From Trichosporon coremiiforme (lineage: Eukaryota > Basidiomycota > Tremellomycetes > Trichosporonales > Trichosporonaceae), in NCBI GenBank assembly GCA_039545355.1, contig BCJJ01000013.1, positions 310,001-374,000 of the forward strand: a DNA stretch of 64,000 nucleotides, read 5' to 3'. The position numbers and the translations under genes were made by a program. The notes under the pieces were generated by a model. The model was not told the origin of the DNA and ran no database searches. It worked only from the letters and a program-made list of their open reading frames with translations. This document shows, in pieces, positions 45,424-57,400 of the stretch; within the stretch, counting starts at the first letter, position 1; each line of letters begins with the position of its first letter.

Positions 45424-48400
45424 TGTTGATAACCGCTCGGGTGAAAGATGTTTTAATCTGCTCCAGACTCGACTCGTGGAGGCAGGCGGTTGAGGGCTAA
45501 AAGGCGAGGGCCGCCGACCTGAAAAGTCACCGACAAGAGTACTCAGGGTGACAAGCACGAAAGAGTGAGGGGTATCGGACCAAGCGGAAGAGTGCTAGGG
45601 ACCTTTCGGAGCAGGGGAGAGAGATAAAGGTCTGCGGAGACTGGAGTTGAAGGTACGAAATGCAGTGGCGATGCTCAAGGAAGGGTACCGAGCTCAGAAT
45701 AATGGCTGCAGCTGATGACCGGACGTCTGGGTCTTGCAGCCTTGTGTGTGTGCGAGGGCTGCCGGGTTTGCTCCGAGCTTTGCGTAGGCTGTAGATAGCT
45801 CGATCCAGAAGGCCGGGCAGTGCACTGATGCAACCGTTGAACCGATGCCGGATCCAGGATACGCAGTAGGTAGGGAGTATGCAAGTAGTGCGTGATTTCA
45901 ACAGGTGCCGTTTGCCGAGAGCACAGGCTGGAAAGATGTGTTGTTAAAAGCTAAACAGGCCGTCGGTCGAGCTCAATCGAGTCAGGCGGTCGGGCGGCGC
46001 GAGCCGTCTCGTCGGGCTGACTAGGGTGACGAGGATGCGGGGATCATCAGGACCGGGCTGACTGATCAAGCGGAGGACCGGCGAGTGCTAAGGGCTTGGG
46101 GTTATGCGTAGATCGCGTAAAGAAGGAGAGATCGAGGAGGCGAAGCACCAGGCGGAACAAGGATGATCAGTGGTGAATCACAGGGCTCGGACGAGAGATG
46201 AGCGACGAGACTGTCAGATGGAATAGACGCGCGCACGCACACGCAATCCACGGCTTGCGGCCTGCGGTTCGCGGCGGCTCGAGATTGTGATGCATGATGC
46301 AGGCGCCAGGCGCAAGACGGTTCAAGGCGGAGCATCGCGGGGCAGTGACCGCGTGAATGAACATCGGTATGGGGGACGACACAGGCATGCCAGGCAGGGG
46401 AGGCAAGCGGCACGCCTGTTCGGCCTTGCGAGCGGCAGAGCAGAGGCGTAGGGGAGCGAAGGCGAGAGAGGAGATCAATCGAGATACGCTCGGTGCATTC
46501 AGTAAGACCTGTGCTACTATCCTTGGGCTGGTTGGGACTTTGTCCTCTGTTTCGTTCGGTACGAGACGACGAGACGGGCAAAGAGCAGGGACAGAGGGAA
46601 CGAGGGTATGGAGTGAGGGAGCGCATTAGACGAGAGGATGGTGTCATTGCGGTCGTGTGCAGTTCCATGTCCCCTTCAGGCCCGAAGCCGAGAGACGGAC
46701 AGACGGACCACAGGAGCAGAGCAGAGGATGCGAGGATGCGAGGATGCGCCCCCAGAGCCCCCAGCCCCGGGGCGATGAAGCTGCAGCCCTCAGCCTTAGA
46801 GCTCAGAGATAATGGAGGCAAAAGATCCGGAGGGGAAGCGAGCGGAAGCGTTATTTTCAAGCTGAGATGAGTTGGCAGATTGATTTCCTCGATACATCCG
46901 GGGCCCATTGGACCTGTGCGTCTCAAGCCCAGGCGCCGTCCGCCGCTTCTGGGGCAGTGAGGGTCGACGAGGGTATGAACGAGGGAACCAGGGCACACAA
47001 GGCGTAGGACGGAACATGCACCAGGGCCACCACGGCACTCATTGGTCGAAACATGCCGCAGGTACCGATGCTAATTTACAAACCCTCACAAGCCACCTGG
47101 CTGTTGGTCGCAATGACCTTTCCAGGCTAGCAAGGGCGGTGCAGCAGAAGGAAAAGAACGAAACCACTTCGTCAGCTCGTCAGCCGGCGGGCTCGTGGGT
47201 AGACGGCACTAAAGCACAGGCGCACTGGTGACAAGCCTTGGCGTTGCTCGCTCGGAGCGGCGTACATGAAACCGCGTCAGCCTCGGACCTTGGCCCCTCA
47301 ACCCTGGCTGGAGATCTCGCAGATGCCTCGGAGTCCTGGCGACATACGCGACAAGTCTAAGCAGCCCGCGTGAAGCAGTGACCATGACTTCCGGCTTTGG
47401 ATCGTCGACAACATTCCGGCCATGCTGCGATTCAAACTCTTAGCATTGCAAGTCAGCATCATCTAACAGAAAATACATTCCTGTGCTTAATAATAACCAG
47501 GCCGCGGTCGTATTTAGACGACAAAGCGGCACTGGGGTCTGTTATAGACGATACCGACGACGCGCCTGCTCGTCGGTGCGCCTGGCGCAGGGCGCTCGCG
47601 CGGCAGACAGGTGGAGGCATGGAGGACTGAGCGATGAGTGAACTGTCTCAGACATGCCTCAGATGCCCGACGGCATCGAGCGCCCAGGCTCGCTCCAGAC
47701 TCTTAAGTTCGGCGCTAGCGAACTGCGCATACACGACGTCCGAATAGTTGCTCCGCATCCTCCCGCAGACAAGCGCCGTGCTCACCTCCCCATGCGTAAG
47801 GCGGATGTAATCGAACAACGCACTCTGGCTTTGACGGTACTACGGTACACACTCCGTCGCCGGGTTACTAACCTCTTACAACATCGTGACGCACGGGGTC
47901 GCTACTGTTTTGGCACTAGCTTACTCAACTTGCGCTATTGCGCTGCCGAGTCAGATGTGCCGGGTTTAGCGTCCCGTTCGCCAACCAGCACCATCATCAT
48001 CCCCACTGTCTGTACTACTGTCTGGGGGTATTTCCTGGTATTCCCCGGTCAATCGGCGAAGTCGAGCATCCATTGGCCACCCATCGTTGCGCACGGGACA
48101 TACAGGCCCTGAGTCCCCCGACATCTCCTGGATCTTCGCACTAAGTGGTCAAATGCAGCGGACACTTGCGGGAGGATCCTGTATCGCCTTCGAACAAGCT
48201 CATCAATCAACAAACGTCAACCGGCAAAGACGGCAGACAACGTGAACCTCGGATGACGAGTTGACATTGTTCTCTGCAAACGTTTATTGATCGACGTCCC
48301 GGTCTCCGAGCATGCTCGATCTACTTTGTTCCACTTGCACGCCTCATGCCTCATCTACCACTGTGCATTTGACGTCTCCCCAAAGCACGGGCTGTCGACG

Positions 48401-51400
48401 CCAGCTGAGATTGTCTGACGCCTAGCGTGCCGCTGGCCGCAGGCAGGTACCAGCATCAAGGCCCGAGGCACAGGCGCATCCTTACCAGACGTCAGCGCAC
48501 CAGAACAGAGAAGTGCCCGCGCTGCTGAACCAGAGTTGCACCTGGCATGACAGGGCCGAAGGGCTGATGACGATCACAGACGGCTAGCCCTCGCTCTAAC
48601 AGGGCGCACCGAAGAGGCCGTAACAGGGGCGGGCTGGCAAGCGCACCAGGCGCCTAATGTGCGCTGCTCGAGGCGGTGCAGGCGATGCGAAGCCCATCGG
48701 TAGATTTCCGAGATTTGAGATTTCTGTCCTTGTCTTGCCATAATTCAGTAAGTCACGGACACGGTCAATTTGCATGCGCCGCGCCAGTAGCCAAGATACG
48801 AGACATGTCAATGAGATATGAGTCACCCCAGCGAGCCCTGCAGACTGAAGCCAACCTGCGGGCAGGCGAACAGGCGAACTGGCACCGCAGGCTCGTGGAA
48901 TGCGGCGGAGCAACTCTTCTGGCTGAACAGATGACAGGACGGTCAGGGCAGTGCGTGTAGCAGCGCTTTCCTGCCTTCATGCTTTCATCATGCAGCGCTT
49001 TCTCGTATACCCCGGCAGCTCAGCCAATTCCGCGTGCCCCGTGCCTCCTCGTATGCTCGTCGTACGTTGCCAGGAACAGGGCCCCAGGGGCATGCAGGAT
49101 GCAGGGCAGCCAGAGGGCTGTACCTCAGTCGTGCCGAGTTCCTGGCCACGGGGTCCTGGAGCGTGATCTCTGTTTCCCTGCCGATCGATCCTTCATCCGT
49201 CTGCGAGTTTCCAGTCTACACGGACATAAGTCAACCGTCAACAACACGAGCTGGGACCCGCAGTGTTGTTGCGCATTTGGGTCCAATCATACCCGGTGAG
49301 CTATTTCTGGCAGCATAGATTAATGCATGCGATCTCGATCCGGCCTGCGTCGTGCACCCTGCGCTCGAAGCCCAACGGCCGCAGAGCTCCGACCTGCAGC
49401 CCTCGTTCATGCCGATTCAGCTTGCTATCTCGGGCGTACAGGCTTGCGACCAGGGCATGTCCGTGTCGCCAAGCCAACGAGCGGTGAGCTCGGCGAAGCA
49501 GAGATGGGCGCGGGATGCATCGTGGTGTACTCTGCGGCTCTACCGCCGACGGGAGCGCTAATCTTGTCGCAGCAAGAGGCCAAGCGTCCTTGCCCGTCTT
49601 GGCGGCATGGGGGCGATCAACGAGACGCCTCAGCGCTCAGTGTCATGGCCGCTGGCGCTGGCGCTGTGTGCCGGCATCGCCTTGTTGAGCACTGCACTAC
49701 GTCGGTCAAGCCGGGATGGCTCCTGCCGACGCGCCATCAGCCATGGCCCTCAACCCCTGCGCGCGTGTGCTCTGACATGGCTCGTGTCTGTCTGAGATCG
49801 GAATGTGCAGCCGCCAGGGCTGCCAATCCAGGGAGTTCGAGTCACCCTCGCGAACACGAAACATGGGAATCCGCGAATCCGGCTTTCCTGTGTTTCCGGG
49901 CTGACTGGGGATGCCACATGCTGCATACCGGGGGCGTGGGCGCGTGGAACGACACGTAAGTCTGACTGGACTTGACTGGACTCCAAGATCCTCGACTCGT
50001 TCTCCCTGGCGCGGTTTGTCGGATCACCGTCGTGTGCACTACGTTCTGCGTGCCCCGCTTGGTCAGCTTGCTGTGGATCCTGTCAATCCTGGATCTCGCA
50101 GTCTGTTCAATCTATGCCATCCCCGTCCAGGGCTCGCCTGGGGCGGCTGGGGCGGCAGCTTCGGGCGCTGCTCGTCACCGGCTTACCAAGCGGACTCGCG
50201 GACCGGGGAACGCACCGCTGTCGATTGAATCATTGGGAGCTCGGCATGCTCGCCAGACCCTCGCTCAACGCTCACTAATTGCATACCGCGATATCGGGAG
50301 ATCGGGGTCTTGGGCCACCGCTGAAGTGCAGACGGCGACTCGACGCCGCGCCGTCGTTCGTGCAACAGCGGCGACTTTCCATTAACGGTCTGATCCGCCC
50401 CACAGCCCCTATCGGCGCAAACAGCTCCATTCGTCCTTTCCCCATGATCCCCAGTGTATGCTCCACGAGCCTCCTGGCGATCCAGCGCTCCATGGTGACT
50501 GGGAGGGGTATTCAGGCAACTGCCTGGCCCATGTCCGACGATGGTAGGTTAGGAGTGAGGAGTGCGAGGTATGGGCTGCGAGGTAGGTGCGGGGCAAAGT
50601 TGGAGACCGTGACATGGACAGCCCCAGTCGGTGGAGGTTGGCGAGCCAGCCTTGCCAGTGCGGCAGAAGTCCAGCGCGACGTATCGGCACAGTGGGACAG
50701 CGTCACCTCCACTCGAAGCGTACGCCTGATGCATTTGATAAGCGGAGGCTGTACAGTAAGTTCGGTGGGATCTCTGGCGGGGGCGGTGCAGTGTGATTTC
50801 GTAGGAGGCCGTGACGTGAATGTTGATGAGCTTCTGCTAACGGTAACGGACGGTCTGAGCGCACAGCGCGCAAGGGCGCAAACTGCTTCGCAATCGTGGA
50901 GCATGGAGCAGGCGTCGGCGAGGATTACGCAGGACCCAGCACCAACGGTTGACGGAGACAAAGACACGGACATTTTGATTGTGACGGAACCAGGGCAGAC
51001 AGACCTGGCAGAGCTCCAGCTTCAGCGCAGGTTGTGCGCCAAGGCGAGCAAGGCGAGAACCCACTTAGATAGCCCGTCAGGTGACAGTTGCTCTGACCGT
51101 CCGATCCGATCACCGTTTTCCCCGACCTCAGTTCTCCGAGAGCAAAACCGGTCTATAACTCAGCGCTCGGTGGCTGTAAAGCCGCGTGCTCTGGCCAGTT
51201 AAGCTCCTGCATCGCTGGAATCCAAGTCGGCATAACGTCGTGACCGCTGAGTGAGAGTGAACCGTCGCAGCATCGCCTTCCTCGCTGTTTGCCTGACATA
51301 GACCGACAGGAAGGTTGGTAGATAGCTGATGTCACGTATCTCAGAATGTCTTGGCTGCGTGTTTGATTCCGAGACATCGGTCAACGCCGAGGGCGGATGT

Positions 51401-54400
51401 ATTCGTGCATTCGATGTCGTTTGCAGAGAGAGAGCTTTAGGCGTTGGTGCTAGTGTTAGACAACGAGTCAGCCATGGGTTACTCGGATTGCTCTGCTGGC
51501 GAGCAACATTCAAGTTGAAACCGGTGGGGATGCATTACCCTGTGCGCAGTAGAGAGTGTGTCGTCGTCCTGCATACATGTACGATGGTGCAGTTTCAGCA
51601 GGTCGTGCTCCAAACAAGCGCAGCACTGTTCGTTGTATCCGCCTCTTCGGGGGCGAGAAATTCGGGCACCTTGAGAACACTACTCCTCAGCCCAATCATT
51701 GATGTTCAAGACATGTCACTCCAGGGCTGCTACCGATAGCTGAGTCATACGAGTGCGCAGTAAAAGATTGGAGTTCTCAGGAGTGTCAACTGGCAGGCAG
51801 CGACGCGGATCCCCCAACAATATGCCGGTAATGGACCGAGACGCCGCGAACAAAAGGTGTGTCAGAGGTTGAAGCAGCCTCGTACGCAGGGATGTTGAGG
51901 CGCCAGAAGGGGTCCAAGCTCTGGGGTCAGTGGTCAGTGTGAGCACGCCGTGCCCCAGATTTGCGCCATACCTAGCCAACCTGATCAAGAGTCACAAAAC
52001 AATGGTGACCTGAGCAGAACAACAAAGACATCACCCACACAGACAGCACGGGGCATTGTCTGGCGCTCATTTCGGCGAGCAGGACCCGATCGCGGGTTGT
52101 AGAAATCGCTTCTCGCCGTTGAGTCGTAACCTGCTCCAATCCAACGGGACGTGCGCCTCTCTGATGCGGACATGAGGCACCGAACCACTCACAACCTCGC
52201 CGTCGGCCCGGCGTGACGGAGATCTGCGCTCGGACTGCACACTGTGCCATGGCTCGAGCAGGCGGAGATCACCCTACTCATGTGCCTTTCTGGCGCTTGC
52301 GTGATCGTCGTCTTGAAAGCCGGTCGTTGCCTCTCGGAGAAAGGAACGGAACATGAGGGGGGCCACATTTGTATCCCAGAGCGTTCCTCCCCCCAAATTG
52401 ACCCCCCCCCCAAATTGACCTCAAGGCTGTACCGACAACGGAAAACGCAATCAATCGTCTGGCCCCAACTGAACCACGAGATACTCTCTGGCACTGGTCG
52501 TGGCCCTCACGCCATCCATCAGAGCGTCACCGTCTTGACGGAGCCGCTGGAGACATAGGACGGCATCCCCGGCGGCATTGGCACTGACTCACTGAACCGA
52601 CCTTTAACCAGCCTGTATTGCGTCGTGACACTTAACCAAATCAGCTCATCATCCTTGAGTTGAGAACAAATCGACACATCGTAAGCGCCACACTTAATAT
52701 CTGAGTGTTGGAAACAGTGACCCAGGACACCCGATCCAGAGCATGGATTCTTGGTCGCATGTCAAGGTAAGACGATGACCGCTTGATGCTCCTGAGACGA
52801 GGCAGCAAGGCAGGCCACTGAAGCGCGCTCCACATGTCTCGCTAGCTTGTTGTCCTTGGGCCGACTACCGCTCCGCACGAGATGATGATGTTGTCGTCCT
52901 TTTAGTGGTGTCTCGCTTGCCCACTGCACCTGTCACCGCTGAGTGCCCCATAGCCGACAAGTTGATCGACAGCTCCTTCCAGTTACCGTGCTTCGCATCC
53001 TTCGGACACCCCAGTCTGGCGTAAGGACTGGCGGACTTGAGCATTGCAGGGAATGCCAGGTGTACGCCCGCAAGAGATGGTTCGGAGCTGATCCCTGAGC
53101 AGTCGAGTAATCATTGAGCATGAAACGTATGCTAAATGCTGAGGACCATGAGTGATCTCTTCTGCCTGACCGCCGAGGTACTGCCTTGGCAACGGGTCAC
53201 GCTTGTTAGGATCGATGTGAGGACAGACGTCCTCGGAACTTCGAGTTCGAGTCGGCAACGATGCCCGTCTGTATCCGCAGGAAACTGTCGGCAGTATTGT
53301 GAGAAACCCAGGGGCTGTCCTTCAAGACCCCACCGCTTCCGAAACCGTGGGCGAAGCCCGAGCTGTTTGAAGGGTGACAGATCTGGTTGATGTCTTTGCA
53401 GATATTAGGACGTGGAGGTTAAGCGGCACATGCCTTCTGACAATCAGATGGTCACCAACACTCCCCACAGCCATGTCCACATTCGGCCGTTGCTTCATTG
53501 CGAGGAGCTCGGAAGCTGCCACTTGCATAGGAGCAGGGGCACGATTGTCGCGTTGGGACGCCAGTAAGCCGGAGCCGAACAAGCTTGGCCATGGTGGGCC
53601 CAGGCGCTGCGACCATTCCCAAGAACAACTTATCATAACTCACAAAAACCCTAGGGGAAACAACCAACCTGGCTGATACCCCAACAGAAGCGTCGATGCG
53701 TGACGCGCCGCAGAGAGTCAATGTTGTAACTGTCTCTACCCAAAGACTGGACTGGGGGAACGCTTGACAGTCCTGACCGTGTTAGTAGGAAGAGGAAAGG
53801 CGTAGTGAAGAGATATGATGGTGAGCACGCGCGACTGATGCTGCTCATCACAGGTCACAGACTGAAGACGGTTCAGAAAAGCGAGCCGCAATGCCTCTTA
53901 GATCGACGCGGAACGTGATGCGATTGTCACATTAATAGGCCGATGGCAGACGGCGACGGCTGATCTATCGCTGTCGACTTCGGGCAGTTTGTGTAGGACC
54001 TCACATCCGGTTGCGACGTAGTAGAAGACGCTGAGCTGATGGGTGGAGAACGATGGGGTCGAAGACCAGTCTGAGCGCGAGCTTGGGTTGCTTACGAAGT
54101 CAATGTCCGACAACTTACACGATGTGCGCGTGGATGTTGTTGGAGGCTCGATCTCTCTGCGATAACATCTGGGACGCAGCGGATCGTCGGGGACATCACC
54201 TCGGCAACACTCGACAGAAAGCTGGACGGGCTAGAGAGGCTCGCCACCACGGTTTCGGCTTGCCATCATTTACCCACAGACGGCGTGAGCAGGGCGGGGT
54301 GAGAGTGGCAAGCTAAAATTAACATTTGATGATTGTTGAGTACCGGCCGCCTGAGATAAAGGAAACGATGATAACATGGAAGTAGAGGGGCGAAGCAGAC

Positions 54401-57400
54401 CGAGGGAAGAGAGGGGTTGATACTCCAAGGTTCGAGAGCCTGACGCGACTGCTAATACCAATACGGAAGTTGTTTTCGTCATGTTAACTCCGACTACGGA
54501 ATCGACGAACCCTGCCCGCGAACCAAGGCTTCCCCATCGCATCTGTAGCAGCAGATGCATGAATAAAGCATACCACACACTATCTTGTCATGTTAGCAGG
54601 GTGATTTGGCTAGGAGCGATCCGCTGGAAGAGGCGCTGGATCAATAATAAGCTCCTCCCAGCCCATGCTCTCCTTCCCACCACACTTGCCGTCTCTCACG
54701 CCTCGTCCCCCGCCGCCTCTTATTCAACGTCTCTTAAGGGATTGTCTTTGACACCAAGGATGGCAGCAGTCCAATGTGAGTTCTCCACTATAACTTTTTC
54801 CACTGTAGTTGGGCACGACTGCTAATTCCAGTGGCTCGGGTATGTGCCTGCCAGGAACTCGACAACACTCCCATCGCTAGCGCCCCTCCTGGAATGATCC
54901 CATGAGCATGGGCGTCATTCCACTGTCCTATGTGTCACAGGAGCGGAATCCAGTCATCTTTGGCTTAGTCGGACGTCTATGGACTGGGACAGGTCAAACT
55001 TGATTGGAAGTGTCACCCCCTTTCCATGTGCGCTATTTGAGCGGCGACGGGCAGTAACGATCTCCTCCTTGTATTAACGAGGCTCGTTGAGTCGCACTAC
55101 CATTTCACACATCAGCCACTGACTGAGGGTTCGAAGATCCACAACACAAGACTTTCGCGGTTCGGTGCAGCCCCACTGATGTGGATGCGTTATCCTCTAT
55201 TAAGGATGGCCGGATCACGGAAGAGACCTTCGTCGGGCACCTCTTCCAGCCCGACCTCGCAGTCTTATACTCTCCACGACTGACTGTTCTTACCACATGG
55301 ACTTGCAGAAGACAGTGTCATAGCATTATATGTGAGTTGACCAGGTCTCCCTTGCATGAGTCTGACGGCCGCAGAAACTTTTCTTTTGAGTGTATCCTGG
55401 ACGTTGGAGTTGTGCCCCTCGCTGGAGACTTTCTCTTCTCAGTCTTGACATCCTCCCTCGGTGACTGTCGCTTCAGTGTAAGGCGTTGAGAACTGCAGTC
55501 ATGTACTATAAGTCTAAAGTTGTGTCAGCGTCTGACCTTCCAAGGGTGACGTCACAATGTCCCAACATCGGCAGACTATGAACAACGTTCGGCTTGGCGG
55601 ACAATGTTTGCATTGTACTCAACTAGTCCAGCTCATGATTCAGCTTTGACAGCTGTTACTTACTCCTAACGTCTGACGTCCAATAATCATTGGTAGCGAC
55701 ACCCATCGCCTCGTTCGCTTTCACCCTTGCTTCGCCATCCTCCTCCTTTGTGAAGAAATCGCGAAGAATCTTCCTCGTCAGATCAGAAGCCCTGGGAGAG
55801 GACACAACTGCAGATCACACAGACCACAAGAGGATATCACAGTTACCTGCGCTCTACCCTTCGGCCGCAGCCTCTCCCACCCGAGCGATGTAGAGTCTGC
55901 GCTCTCACACGTTCAAGAGCATTCCTGGTACCCTGCCGCAGCCCTTTGGGACAGTTGGACGCTTTTTACGCACGATCGAAAGCCGAGATCACTCTCGACG
56001 GATGTTCCCGACACGCAACAACGGTTCGCGCTCTACCTCGGACCGGACCTCCGCCCCTTTTGGACGACCGTCAAAAATCGTCGAAATTAAACCCTTACGG
56101 CCGCGTCGTCCCCAGTCGTCAAGTTGAGCAACTTCTTGGACACCCGCAGACTCATTGCGTGATACCAAAGCAGGCGAATGCATTTTTCCGCCGACTGCTT
56201 GGAGTTTTATGCGGTTTTTGGTTGAAATTCTGAAATCGTCGATCCGTTTGATCGGGCTCCACTTAGGCCGCTAGAGTCTCTCCCCGTGCCGCGTTTCGTG
56301 GGGGCATCCCTACGAGCAACCACCAAGGCGTCATTGCTCCATACTATCTCCTGTGCCGAAGGATAAGATGTGTGCTACCCTCGCAGCTCCGGCAATGCAT
56401 GACGTGAGCTGGTCAGCAACCGTCAGCGATTTCAAGAATGATTTCAGACTCCACTCTAACCTCCACCAGCCGTCGCCCGTCGCTCCCCCTTGACATTGTT
56501 GCGTATTGTTGCGCGCCTGTACTTCTAAAAAGTACTCTGAAAGAAACTCTTCATTACCTCAAGAAGTCAGCTGCGCCGTTTCTCGCAGCCTTAGCTGTTT
56601 GCAAGCTTAGGGAACGGATCGCCTCCAGTTCAAGAACCATCTCCACAGTACTTCAACCGTCGCAGCTCACGGGCTCATCGTTCTTCAATATTCGAGGGAA
56701 AAACAACTGTGCGGGCCAAGAGTATGTTAGAGCTGTAGCCTGACAGCATGCAGTTATATATCGACTGGAGCTTCTCTCCCATCGTCTAGCGATGGCTTCT
56801 CCGAGCCTCAGCACGCGAAGCCGTCCTGCTGAGCTTCCGCAACACATCGCTCCCGGCATCATACAACGGCTAACCACTAGCAATGCGTTGCACGGCGTTG
56901 TGCGGATTTCTGTCAGAAACGCGTCAGGCGCGTGCTGAGCTGAGCATAAGCACTGATTCCACCACAAATCAGAACGGCGCGAGCACAGCGTCTGCCCCTT
57001 CCTTTTTTGACATGCCGAGGCAGACCAAGTTAACCAAGCCGCCTCCGGGCGCCAACTCCCTGACTCTCCTCCCCATAACCTGTGTCAAGGTTGCCCAGCA
57101 GTGCAGTGCATCCTCCAGTAAGCGAGGGCAACATCACCAAAAAGCACAGGTCGTTCGAACATGGACTCCATTACCCCTTCCCAGAGCGTGAAGCACCCGA
57201 GCCCCTCTGCCTAGCACCCCCAACTCCGCCCATCGATACACACCTCGTTCAGCCCCCTCCAACTCACGAAAAGCATGCAGATGTCTATCTGCTCCGTTGC
57301 GGGTTTTCGTCTGAGCGAGTTGTAATTGGGGAGGGCATTGAAAACGCTCGCCGTCCACTGCTGATAAAGCATTCGCCACCTGCTCCAGGATATTGTCAAC

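Noticed and set aside
46102..46998. 298-codon minus-strand frame upstream of the GNAT gene
   Set aside because: Starts at GTG, is rich in Ser/Pro/Leu from C/T-rich DNA, and is probably leader or promoter sequence.
55690..55893. Short frames with a helical-looking minus-strand piece (SDLTRKILRDFFTKEEDGE)
   Set aside because: Bounded by stops on both sides, and I found no splice sites joining it to other coding pieces.
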